DNA from: Oasisia sp. SBJ-2009
Taxonomy: Eukaryota > Annelida > Polychaeta > Sabellida > Siboglinidae
Length of the DNA stretch: 64,000 nucleotides
Direction: 5' to 3'
Assembly (NCBI GenBank): GCA_964017155.1
Contig: OZ024863.1
Span: 45,831,864-45,895,863 of the forward strand
Part shown: in pieces, positions 54,301 through 64,000 of the stretch
Numbering within the stretch: the stretch's first letter is position 1
Layout: each line of letters starts with the position of its first letter
The notes under the pieces: generated by a model
What the model saw: the letters and a program-made list of their open reading frames with translations, nothing else
What the model was told of the DNA's origin: nothing
Database searches by the model: none
Translations under genes and position numbers: made by a program

Positions 54301-57300
54301 ATCCTTCATCTCAGCGTTCTCGACAAAGGCCTGATGGTACTGCACCTGGTTCAACATGCCGTGGAAGCCCAGGATGGCTGCAATAGATACATGACAAGGG
54401 GAATCAAATACCCACACATGTAAAAGTAAAGGTACGTTCTTAGATATGTAGTGTGGTATCCAGGCCTTAGCACTGTGCAGAGGTTGTTACAGCATTTTTA
54501 GTTTCCCGCAGACATGTTAATTTGTTAAATCAAATACCATCTCAAGATGAATTTTTTTAGTCATGTTGTATGTTGCATTTATAATAATATATTTTGCTTA
54601 ATTTTTTCCTTTTTATGCTTTAATTTAAATAAATGTATATATTCATATTAGAGAACATTTACAGTTTTACTATCCGACATTTTACTAGACATTCTAATTA
54701 GTACCACTTTCACATATTGTTATGCTTTCATAAATAGTTTTACTAATATACATTAATGAATTTGTTATCAACCATAATGTTCTTATTGTACTATTCAGCT
54801 GCTTTGGCTGACAGTGAAGTGAATAAACGTTATTAAAAAAAAAGATCTCCGTGAATCATTCAGCCACATTTCAATCAATTTGTGAAGACCAATAACACAC
54901 AAATATCCACCAGTCTATATCCAGTTACTCATTCATACTACTGAGTGAAGTGAACCAACACAGAGTGACCCAACTTGCCCCCAAGGGTCTACACAGCAAC
55001 ATAGGATTCAAACCCGGGTTTGTCTGAGCCAATGCTCCACCCACTGCACTACAGCGCCCCCTCAACAACTCCAAATGTGGCACAGATACGACCTGATGTT
55101 GTCAGGTATGATGTTGCTTGCACACACGTACACACACGTACACACACGTACACACACGTACACACATGTACACACATGTACACACACACACCTGCCAGGT
55201 CGACAAGTTCCTCCTCCGTGGCGGCGGCCAGGGCCTCATCCCACTCAGTCTCCACGCTCGCGTCGTCGTTCACCTGGGCCTTCGCTTCTTGCTTCGGCTT
55301 AAAGATTTTGCCTGAAACAGACCGCGAAGTACCAAGTAGAATCGTCACCGAAACAACTGGTATACTATACAAAATCAACCGAAACAACTGGTATACTATA
55401 CAAAATCATTAAAACTAAGTTTTCAAGATAAAGTCTTCCCAAAACAGGAGATCCCTCTACCTGTCTTCAAGACTGGGAGATGGTGATGGGTAATTACACC
55501 TGGTAAGATGGGTCGACTTTAGAGAGGGCCAGGTGGAAACTAGATTAATTATTAGTTCCATGCCTTGGAGCCCATATTAATTCATATAATTATTGTGTGG
55601 TCTCTCACAAAGTACCATTGATTTTCAGAAATCAGTGATACGTACTACTCTGACTGACGAATATCAACTCAACAGGAGTTAGACGTTTCAGGTACGCAAT
55701 TTATCGGTATCACAGTTGATTGTTGAATTCAGGATGTGCTGATGCCAAAACGAGAAACCTCTTTTTTTTTTAATATCATTTTTAAGTGATATGGCTTTTC
55801 TATTTATTTATTTGTTTTACCATCATGGAACCCTGACAGCACTAATTCAATGACTTAGCAGCATTGGAAGGAGAGAGAAAACTTAACAGACCACTACTAC
55901 TGTTGCGGCATTAGTGTGTCGCATGGAAAATATATCGATAACTAGATGGAAGCCATTATCTACCACGTTGCCCAGTCAATCATCAGTGCAATTTGTTCAT
56001 GGCAACTATCTCAGAATTTAAAAAAAAGATTCCTTATTACACAACTAATACATTTTGACTAATATTCATGTTTTGACCGCCATTGATGGCCTTCAGACAT
56101 AACTGTGTGGGTGCGAAAGTGGTGAATAGAGAGGACAGGTGTGTGCACATTAGATTAAAGAAACCATCTGTTAAAGAAACCATCTGGATTAGGAATACTA
56201 CACCAACTATAAAAAAAGTAACGATGTGGGCTACAGATTGATCGGAAATGCTGAAATCACAAAATGTCAATAAAAAGATTCTAGGACCCGTGGCTACCGT
56301 TGGACAACATAGTAAATTTGTAATTATGAATGAAATGTTTTGAGGAATCATAGTAACTGCCTAGTCTCTTCACCATAATTACCCAATTGACACTTTCTCT
56401 GGTTATTCATGAGACGACCATAAATACAGCCAAACTGTGTGAATACAGTGATAGGACTAGTTAGTTGTTTTAGTCAAGATGGAGTCATCTACTTTCACTC
56501 CACTCAGCCAGCCCAGTGATCAGAATACTCTTGATCTCAATAAAGTGTATGATATGTCAGTATGGACAGAACATTACCCCTACAGTGATCCCTACCTCTG
56601 ATCTCCTTCACGTAGGGCTTGGCGTCCTCCCAGTCCTTCTCTTCCCGAGCCTTCTTCTCGATAAACTCGAGCAGTTTCTTGCGGTCGAAGGGACCTGTCG
56701 GTGCCTTGTCCATCTTGTAGCGGCATCGGTCCGCCGCCGGGATGTGTGAGTCCTGGGGACAGACAGATGACATGTTTAAACAATTGGGACTGTTTCACAA
56801 AACAGACGAAAACCAAAATAGATTTGCACAAGTGACAGTATTGAATTTATTACAAATAATGAAAACTGTTCACCAACCCACAACTTCACAACAAATTGAC
56901 TTACACAGATTATGCTGATATAATTTGTAAAATTTAAATGTTGCCTTTGATATAAGTACAATAAGGTCAAAGAACCATCACGAATGTCACAGGAAACCAT
57001 TTAGCATATGAGAAAATCATTATGGTTGTCATCAGGTTGGGACTGTAGATACAATTTTGCCAGGTATGCTTGATCTGGTAGATTTTAATCATATCATCAA
57101 GTTTCTGATATGAAAAATGTCACAAATGTACATAACATTTCTAGTGTAAGTGATTGCAAATATCATATTGCAATTAAACTATATAATTTATTGACATATG
57201 CAAAGCTACTGAAAAATGACGAAATCGCTAAATTACAACAACAAAAATTAGAACCAGTGGCTACCTTTAAACAACAATGCTAGACTTTTTCGATTCTTGC

Positions 57301-57446
57301 AAACATCGACAACTTACATCGGGATCGATGAGTTCGAGACTGAGCTCTTCAATCTCCTCGGGACTGAGCTGCTCGAGCAGTGTCTCAAAGTCAACATCCT
57401 CGTACTTATCCTCCTTCTTCGCCAGCGCGAACACGGCCGTCGACAT
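51234..57446 (-). CDS. TMOD: tropomodulin, actin pointed-end capping protein
   Basis: Eight minus-strand exons give 345 residues in frame with all GT-AG sites (family about 350-360). Tropomodulin caps slow-growing actin filament ends together with tropomyosin. Visible domains: tropomyosin-binding helix 1 (residues about 10-40, KYEDVDFETLLEQLSPEEIE), actin-binding stretch (about 44-96, PTGPFDRKKLLEFIEKKARE), tropomyosin-binding helix 2 with AILGFHGML (about 117-150), then a leucine-rich-repeat domain (about 195-345; LKELNLNNIK, EFAEALKTNTSLENLSL, SNYISGTGIL). A 24-base 5' UTR follows an acceptor at 57471, so a non-coding exon lies upstream. The last 10-20 residues (basic tail in relatives) are unresolved: the frame reads through the last donor to a stop at 51175, or splices on. 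Confidence 0.96.
51464..52150. repeat. two copies of a ~150-bp repeat in tropomodulin intron 7
   Basis: 51464-51615 and 51995-52150 are direct copies. Both share AATCATTTCTAACTACAA-type starts, GGTGGGAGATTCTAG, CCGGTGGCTGA-like words, ATTAAAGG and TGTATGGGCTGATGCAG-like ends. The divergence is about 10-15% by eye. No coding or tRNA-like content. Confidence 0.85.
52445..52588 (-). CDS. TMOD: tropomodulin exon 7 (LRR)
   Basis: 144 bases, phase 0-0, acceptor TACCATTTTCAG, donor CAG|GTCTGT. It encodes AFAEALRSNKTLKSLSLESN, YISGTGILNVIEAINE and NQTLLELHVANQ, the most conserved LRR block of the family. Confidence 0.95.
53256..53363 (-). CDS. TMOD: tropomodulin exon 6 (LRR)
   Basis: 108 bases, phase 0-0, acceptor TTCTGTTTACAG, donor AAG|GTCAGT. 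It encodes TISIDTLKEFAEALKTNTSL and ENLSLCNTRASDKVAK. Confidence 0.95.
53523..53568. repeat. (GGAC)n microsatellite in tropomodulin intron 5
   Basis: About 11 GGAC units, which read GTCC/CCGT on the gene's strand. They start 25 bases after the exon 5 donor. It is the same tetramer as the 200-bp array at 16.4 kb. Confidence 0.97.
53593..53726 (-). CDS. TMOD: tropomodulin exon 5 (LRR start)
   Basis: 134 bases, phase 1-0, acceptor TTTAATTGCAG, donor AAA|GTGAGT. It encodes HARPEELKTFGDEDSVNSTN, VEESLQRVKDNDPKLKEL and NLNNIK, the family's entry into the LRR domain. Confidence 0.95.
54282..54377 (-). CDS. TMOD: tropomodulin exon 4 (second tropomyosin site)
   Basis: 96 bases, phase 1-1, acceptor ATCTATTGCAG, donor AGTG|GTACGT. 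It encodes AILGFHGMLNQVQYHQAF and VENAEMKDTAGGFS. AILG-x-H is a tropomodulin landmark. Confidence 0.95.
54870..55065 (-). mobile_element. tRNA-derived SINE copy 7, in tropomodulin intron 3
   Basis: On the minus strand: GGGGGCGCTGTAGTGCAGTG with a weak A box, AACCCGGGTTTGAATCCTAT as B box, then CTTGGG, AGTATGAATGAGTAAC and GACTGGTGGATATTTGTG. It lies about 125 bases downstream of the exon 3 donor. Confidence 0.82.
55121..55191. repeat. (CACACACGTA)n/(CA)n array abutting a splice donor
   Basis: Decamer CACACACGTA repeats turn into CACACATGTA and then CA. On the gene strand the exon 3 donor is itself the first GT of the array (exon end GGCAG, intron GTGTGTGTGTAC). Confidence 0.96.
55192..55311 (-). 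CDS. TMOD: tropomodulin exon 3
   Basis: 120 bases, phase 1-1, acceptor GGTCTGTTTCAG, donor GCAG|GTGTGT. It encodes KIFKPKQEAKAQVNDDASVE and TEWDEALAAATEEELVDLA, the first half of the second tropomyosin-binding helix. Confidence 0.95.
55432..56595. other. tropomodulin intron 2, nothing else seen
   Basis: AT-rich intron. A short direct repeat, AAAGAAACCATCTG, occurs at about 56158 and 56175. A segment with GTGGCTACCGTTGGACAACA near 56290 resembles one at about 57258. Confidence 0.5.
56596..56752 (-). CDS. TMOD: tropomodulin exon 2 (actin-binding site 1)
   Basis: 157 bases, phase 0-1, acceptor TCTGTCCCCAG, donor AGAG|GTAGGG. It encodes DSHIPAADRCRYKMDKAPTG, PFDRKKLLEFIEKKAREEKD and WEDAKPYVKEIR. 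The PTGPF-x-R and PY-x-x-E-x-R spacing is typical of the family. Confidence 0.95.
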
Positions 57447-57470
57447 CCTTGCTTCTGTGTGCTACGTCTT
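57318..57470 (-). CDS. TMOD: tropomodulin exon 1 (start codon exon)
   Basis: An acceptor, CTCTGCTGACAG, precedes 24 bases of 5' UTR containing an in-frame TAG. ATG is at 57446-57444 and the donor GAT|GTAAGT at 57318. It encodes MSTAVFALAKKEDKYEDVDF, ETLLEQLSPEEIEELSLE and LIDPD, the first tropomyosin-binding helix. The upstream stop and family length fix this start. Confidence 0.95.
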
Positions 57471-59047
57471 CTGTCAGCAGAGGAGACGACACTGATCATC
57501 AGGCACACATTTCATGCAACAATTTCAAAACTTAACTAAATAAGTTTACAATGCAACATGAACAAAGTCAGTTGTTGAAAAAACAAACCTTAACATTTTA
57601 CTAAGAAAAAGACACTTGTGAAAATGTTTCCTTGACTTTCATTACATTCTATGTCATCTACAACAGTACACTGGAATCTCACTATTATAACTTGTAGGAC
57701 TTGACAAACATAACTAAATAACATGATAGCCATATTAGCGAGACTAACAAAAAATTCTTCATTGATACAGTAATCATTTGGAGCTCTCCTGGGATGACCT
57801 CCACTGAGAGGTGTCTGTATTACAGAGATGATCATACACTCAGTACAACAAGATTCAGCTGTATTCAAGAGGTACTTAGTGTCCACATTCCAAAAGGCGA
57901 ACAAGAGATGGTGGGAATGGAGGGGAGCCATAACAAAAGAAGGATAACAACAATGTCGCATATCAATATCGATGCCACTGTACATTGCTGTATGCAGAGA
58001 CCTGTCCACCCATCATTGGGACAGGTAAAACCGGTTGTGGATGGGTAGAAATATGGGTGGATGGGTAAAAAAGGTTTTCCAAAACCATAGATATTGTCAA
58101 TGTGTGACGTGCAAATATTTGGTTTTGGATCAAGCCCTGATGCCACACTCTCTATCCTTCGTGGACAAACAGCAATAGTTTTCAATAATTAACCATGTTG
58201 TTTTTAAATTCTAAAGGTTGTCTCCATTTACCTTTACATTTTTAATCCTGTTGACAGTTAATAATGAGTACAAATATAGATACAGTACATACACAAAGGT
58301 AAGTAGAGTTCAGTAGTCACTTGGAATATCCACCGAGAAATATAAACACAATTAACTAGGTTAATCAAACGAACTCTGAATGGCAAGCTGCAAACCATGT
58401 CAATGATCTATAAATAAGTGTAATCAATGTTTGCAATTCTGAAGAAATGGCAAGAACTCAATACTGGTCAAATCTGATTAAATAGCATTGCCAAATTCTA
58501 TCCCCTTCCACAAAATATTTATCGCACTGGCATCACACAAATCAACAAAGCTGTGAATTAACACAGCTGGTATCCATTGATGATGATATCATAGTGATGG
58601 GGATATCTTACACTGGCTTAACGGGATCGGTACAGAATGGTACTGTAAGAAAACAGATGAGATGATAATTATAATTTATAGGTTAGTGCTAGCTTACATG
58701 TTTGTATTGAAAAATCGCAGCTAAATTAAATGTTGACGTAGTATAGTCTTAAAGCATGGGAATATGTTACTAACTTCTAAACCCAAAAACCATCATATCA
58801 ACTATTTCCCCAAGCAAGACTCAACAACGTAATCAATTTTACAGCTGAGCAAACTGAAGCACTTGGAGCTTGAGACTAATTGCCATGAATCTGAGGCAAA
58901 TTGTTTAAAGCTGTCATAGTTAGTGACAGTAACAAGCGTCACATGATCCATCAGAAGTGACCAACAACAGCACTGAATGGTGCTGTACCAATCACTAAAT
59001 GTCATTAAAATGTGCCATATCAAATAACCACAATCACTCCTGCTTAC
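57471..59047. other. tropomodulin 5' UTR intron, nothing else seen
   Basis: AT-rich; a short GTGGATGGGTA repeat lies at 58035-58070. The non-coding first exon and promoter were not found. Confidence 0.45.
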
Positions 59048-59077
59048 CTCCGTCAGTAAATACCACTCTGGATCCAT
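59048..59077 (-). CDS. possible alternative first coding exon of tropomodulin
   Basis: AAAAATGG context, 10 codons (MDPEWYLLTE), then a strong ACGGAG|GTAAGC donor in phase 0. Joined to exon 2, also phase 0, it would give a tropomodulin lacking the first tropomyosin-binding helix; joined to exon 1 it would hit the UTR stop. A short ATG-to-donor stretch can arise by chance. Confidence 0.2.
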
Positions 59078-59197
59078 TTTTGGATACTAATTTGTGATAA
59101 TGACTGGTAATTGAGAGCCCAATAACAGCGCACTCACCTGACCTAAGATGGACCCTGTAATATCCTACTTTGGATAAACAAAGTAATCATATGGATG

Positions 59198-59408
59198 CCA
59201 CAAGGAATACCCCTATGGACAGTGATGTAACAGGCAATTCTCATGAAAACTTGGTGTATGGTAATGGTAGTCACTAGTGTCCAAAATAGTTTCATTTTTG
59301 TTTTTAATAAATATTTTTTTTTACAATTTTGGACACTACCATTACCATACACCCAGTTTTCATGAGAATTGCCTGTTACATCAAGGTATACAGAGGTATT
59401 CCTTGTGG
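59198..59408. mobile_element. fold-back element, 211 bp
   Basis: Arms of about 85 bases (59198-59289 and about 59326-59408) are inverted copies with a few differences. Shared words include GTAACAGGCAATTCTCATGA, GTGTATGGTAATGGTAGT and CCACAAGGAATACC. An AT-rich loop separates them. There is no coding capacity. It is a different family from the fold-back at 21.1 kb. Confidence 0.88.
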
Positions 59409-59519
59409 GCTATTTATTTATTTTACTATTTATATCAGGTGTACATGTAGTGGTAATATACACATGAACCAGCAAAACTTGATTTTAAATAACAGTAATG
59501 ACCCACCCACCCACCCTAA

Positions 59520-59801
59520 ATGCATCTGTTGATTCCACTTCTAACTTTATCTTTGCTAGTTTTCATAGAAAACACAGGATATAGCGAAAAATGTAATGCC
59601 TATCTACACCATCAGGTTGACTCCTATGATGTATACAATGTGATAAAAAGTTGCAGTGCTACCTATCCCATCATGCACTGCACACAATGCTTGGCCAACA
59701 CCACAGACAAGGCCTGGGGCTACTGCCCCCACAGTCACCAGTGCAGCCCCCCCCCCCCCCCCTCCTGGATTGTGTCACATACTACAGCTCTGTCCAGCTG
59801 A
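59520..59801 (+). CDS. candidate small secreted Cys-rich protein
   Basis: An ATG opens 93 codons beginning with a convincing signal peptide (MHLLIPLLTLSLLVFIENTG). It continues with EKCNAYLHHQVDSYDVYN, SCSATYPIMHCTQCLANT and WGYCPHSHQC. The pattern C-x2-C-L-x8-WGYCP-x4-C resembles a PSI-type Cys module (inference). The frame enters a run of 16 C (59747-59762) and ends soon after. Another frame stays open beyond it (LDCVTYYSSVQLT), so a base miscount in the run could hide a longer protein. No splice sites were needed. Confidence 0.4.
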   Translation: MHLLIPLLTLSLLVFIENTGYSEKCNAYLHHQVDSYDVYNVIKSCSATYPIMHCTQCLANTTDKAWGYCPHSHQCSPPPPPSWIVSHTTALSS

Positions 59802-62800
59802 CACCAGCCCACAGCTTGTACTGCCCCAGGCTCATGTCACTGGCCACCAGATATGTCCACCTGCTGCCACACTGGCCAGCCCCTGGCCACTGGTCACAGC
59901 CACATGGCCACTGTATCACACAGGGGTAAACAGAGCCCTGTTGACTTTTATTATCAAGTAATCTGACTGGTGCAAGCCCACCCACCCACACAAGTGGACA
60001 ATGGCCGGGACAGTCATCTTCCTGTTCTTGTAAACAAGGAATTCATTAGTAATAGTGCAGATATTCAAGGCCTGGAGCAGATCAAACCAAGTGCAAATCA
60101 GGACAGGCTTAGACTCACTCAAGAGGGAAGTCTTGCTAACATATCTGTCAACCTGTCTTAGGATGATTAGTTCACGTTTGTTTTGAACAACTGATTCAAA
60201 ATAAAAGTGTTTAAGATAATAACAGTTTTGAAGATAAGCTAACCATGTTTTCCTTATTGACCCTGGCTAACGTGACCATATAATTAATTATTATTACTAA
60301 TTCTGAATTGTCTCATTCATATGTTCAAATTGTTTATTATTAACAGATATTTAGCCAGTGAATATGAATCTGGGGGAGTTGTAAAACTGTTATTAGGTAG
60401 ACAAATTTTCACTTAGCAAACAGCAGTTAGTAGGTCGACAGTCTCTATCTGACACACGCAGAACACAAACCTATTTAAAGAGTATCATTTTAACCACCTC
60501 CAGGTAATAAGAATCACACAAGGCTTCGTCATCGGTTTCCTCTTTGGTTCATGAAAACATTTAATGGTATTTCATTATCAACTTGATTGATTCATCCAGA
60601 CAACCGTGACTTTGACCTCTGATCTAGCTTACCCTGCTCCAGTTGTCTAATCAACCAATGCAATGTAACCGCTACGGATATGTTCACACCAGGGTCCCAG
60701 TCATGACAGGCCATCATTTTCTGGCTGAGCTATCAAATCATGCTCATGATATCATTTTCCAGTTTATGTTTCCAATCACAATGTTTTTTTGGAATTTCAA
60801 TATTGTAAATTACAATATGTAATACCTTACACTTTAAACATGTATGCCATACCATAACTCTTGTTACAATATTTAAACTGAATTGATAAAACAAAATTCT
60901 TCCTAATCTATTCACAGCTACAGAAAGAGCCAGTAACTTAAAATATGTATGTATGAACCTATTCACAATACCCGGTATGTAAACCCTAGACGGGAGGTAT
61001 TTTGTCACTATGAACATCACTGCATATCTTACATAAATACCAACCTTTTAACAAGATTTAACAAGATTGCCTGGCAGAATGATAAGCTCAGATGGCAAGT
61101 GGATAAGGAAGCCATTGATTTAGAAATCAACAGTCCAACAATTTCTCTATTATGCTGTATGCAAGGAGGGTAAATTGGACAGGGTGCCTGCCCTGTGACC
61201 CCCCTGGGTGGACAATGTGAGAGGAATGAGTGAACCACTGTTTACTGGGTCATGAAAATGGGACTATGGGCCCTTTCTGCACATCAGTCTGTCTGAAGAA
61301 AGACCTACTGTTGTGGCCTGACCCTGGTCAGTTTATGAAACCAGGACAGTGGGCAGTCAACTAAGTGGACAAGTGGTTTTGTCCTCAATGCAAGAGACAA
61401 GAAACAAAACACATGTGCATAAAAACGTGGTTTATGACCAACTTACCCCACCCCTGTTCTGGCAATCATAGCCAAGTAATTGCATATCCCAAGAAAACTG
61501 CTCTGTTACATGGAAAGTTGCAAAACAAAATGGATGTTTATAAAATATCAACACATCTACATGAATGTATACTATGTTTATTCCTGTCATATGTATGTAA
61601 GGTTGTGATTTCTGCATGGTTTCCAAGAATTTATGCAGAATATAAGTTATCTTATTATTATTTTTAGTATTTCTATATGCAAACATATTTTGCTTCTACC
61701 CATTTTGTTAAATCAAATGTTTATTTTCTCCAGAAAAAGGCTGTACTTTATAAACTGGCTTGCCAGACTATGTTTTCTTTAGGAAAACTGTACACCTTCT
61801 GGCTGCATGGCTTAATGAGCATAGACATGGCTCAAGAAATATACTAGGGCCTACTAACAAATGATGATATTTTTGTGTGTCTCTAGAGAAATTGACCGGA
61901 TGACTTTCACGATGAGTGTACTCGTCTTGCTGTCAGTACTACCTGGCACACATTGGCCTATTGCACACAAAAACCCCAGTGTTTGATCATAGTGATGAGA
62001 CATAGAGTAGCCCTAAGTATATAAACACAGTTCTTGGCACAGAATACAGGAATACGGTAGCCATGACACAAGCAGTGCACACGGGCTACCTGTCAGCCTT
62101 GCCTGGTTATTTGCAGCAAGCCCCGACTTACACTGCAGCAGGGAACCAATCCTAGACCTTGGTCTTATAGTAGTGCACATAGATCCCTGCCAGTTGACCC
62201 AAGGTAATGTTATACCGCCAGTGGTGTTGTTATAGTTTCCCCTTCGGGTCTGCTACCAAAGCTGCATAGCCCACTAACACGAATAGACGTTGGATCAGGC
62301 AAAATTAGAGGACTGTTGGATATTATTATACCTGATGACAACGGCATGATTATAATCCATGGCGAATTTAGTCATAAACTATATTTATTATGTTTAATTT
62401 TTGAAGCAAGATAGACAAAATACAGGGTCTGGAAAATCTGCATTGATCCTGCATACACCCTTTCAGTTCCAGTCTGGAAACCATCACTGCCACATTTTCT
62501 GTGTGCAAATATAAATGTGTCGAATGTTGTGATTTTGCCAGTTTTTATGTCACACTAGTCTAGTAAATTAATACAACACAAACATTACTATAAATTAACA
62601 AGACAATGACATCTCTCACCATAAGGTAAGTAGGTCTAAACTGTGTTAGCTATTTTGACTGGTGAGCAAAGTTATTAGCAAAGCAAAATGCCAATCCACT
62701 CAAAAGAACTTTAAAATGATTTTAAATAACTGACACAGATTATATCAACAACAACCACCTAATCTATAATCCTACATTATTCACAAAGCTACGAAAACTT

Positions 62801-63374
62801 GAATGAAGGAACTGGTCATTTCTCTATACATCACATTTGTATAGAGAAGTATAGAGGCTAGCGACAAAATAACAAACATTTTGGTGACCCGATAGTGGCC
62901 AGAAAACAATGAGACGTTATCAATAGGATAATCTACTAGCTGGCTATATGGTCACAGTAGAATAATGTCACCATTACCAAAGACAGATGGCATCAGTGGC
63001 GCTTCCCTCAGGCAACTAAATGTACACAACATTCAACCAACCATGCAGCCAGACTACCATGGTAAACACAATAGATTTAGTGTTTTTTAACTGCAGGCAC
63101 TTTGTGTTGTATTTTGCCTGAAAACTGGCAGTTTTCAATGTTTATTGTGAAGACAATGCAGTACTAGTATTATATAACCATGAACATTACTAACCTAGTT
63201 ACAAATTTGAATTCATTATATTGATTTTTTATAAGCTATGGATAAGAGCAGAAATAATGCCAGTTACTGGATTAATAAGCAGTCTCTCATATATGTATTG
63301 GGATTATGTGAAATAACATCAATCTGATAGGTGCCTATCCAACTTTAAAGGTAACGATAAATTCTTGTACAGTA
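59802..63374. other. no gene recognised
   Basis: Unique AT-rich DNA, with repeated TGGCCA-rich sequence at 59830-59930. ORFs stay below 105 codons with no domain. Confidence 0.45.
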
Positions 63375-63445
63375 TAGCACAGTATCCATTCATCAGTATC
63401 CATTCATCAGGACTGCTCAAAGCGCTTTACACATTAGTAGCCATT
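63340..63445 (-). mobile_element. SINE copy 8, 3' tail fragment
   Basis: On the minus strand AAAGCGCTTTGAGCAGTCCT and GGATACTGTGCTATACTG align with the tails of copies 2 and 4. A 14-base word, CAGTATCCATTCAT, is tandemly doubled inside it. Head and body are absent. Confidence 0.55.
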
Positions 63446-63684
63446 AACTGTTTGCAATTGTTTTTACAATTAGGCTAAATAAAACGTAACATCAACATAT
63501 ACATTATAAAATAATATTGTTGAATTGCTAGTTCAACTAACTGCTCCCTAGGGTGTTTATTTACCTTCCATCACCTCAGTTTAGCCCAGACTGGGTCCAC
63601 CTGGCCTGTGAGTCACAGGTTGTATGAACTAAAGAGTGCAGATAGCACAGAACTAGCACTTGGCAACTGGGCACAAATGCATCG

Positions 63685-64000
<316 letters not shown>

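Overview
This is nuclear DNA of an animal, most likely a marine invertebrate. The evidence is intron-containing genes with GT-AG splice sites, a complete tropomodulin gene (an animal actin-filament capping protein), a Sushi/CCP domain on its own phase 1-1 exon, tRNA-derived SINEs, a LINE fragment, a Penelope-like element and a THAP-bearing DNA-transposon remnant. The clade cannot be fixed from the sequence. The window is extraordinarily rich in tandem repeats, with more than 20 arrays of 50-1100 bp. Nearly all long ORFs in it are translations of these arrays, not genes.

Layout. 0.3-1.4 kb: a 1.1-kb pyrimidine/purine mosaic array. 2-30 kb: mostly unannotatable DNA with microsatellites, a 243-bp tandem duplication (8.75-9.24 kb), a triple palindromic E2F-like site (15.8 kb), a CCGT-to-CCGC array (16.36-16.84 kb), a fold-back element (21.1 kb), a 2.7-kb inverted duplication with promoter-like arms (21.7-24.4 kb) and two or three possible single exons. 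30.4-31.2 kb: an inverted-repeat element with a decayed THAP zinc finger. 32.2-35.0 kb, perhaps reaching 42.5 kb, minus strand: a gene for a Sushi-domain, single-pass membrane protein. 39.1-39.8 kb: a 5'-truncated Penelope-like element whose inverted terminal repeats each carry a hammerhead-ribozyme fold. 45.3-46.5 kb: G/T-rich higher-order arrays. 47.1 kb: LINE reverse-transcriptase tail. 51.2-57.5 kb, minus strand: tropomodulin in at least eight coding exons. 59.2-60 kb: a fold-back element followed by a small predicted secreted Cys-rich ORF. The window ends inside a CA array of more than 310 bp.

The two solid genes lie on the same strand but have no evident functional link: one encodes an actin pointed-end cap, the other a cell-surface protein. 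Shared features are the interspersed SINE family (about eight copies on both strands) and tandem arrays lying within 0-30 bp of several splice donors. The most unusual signal is the pair of hammerhead motifs, in which the normally invariant core C3 and G8 are both changed, to G and C.
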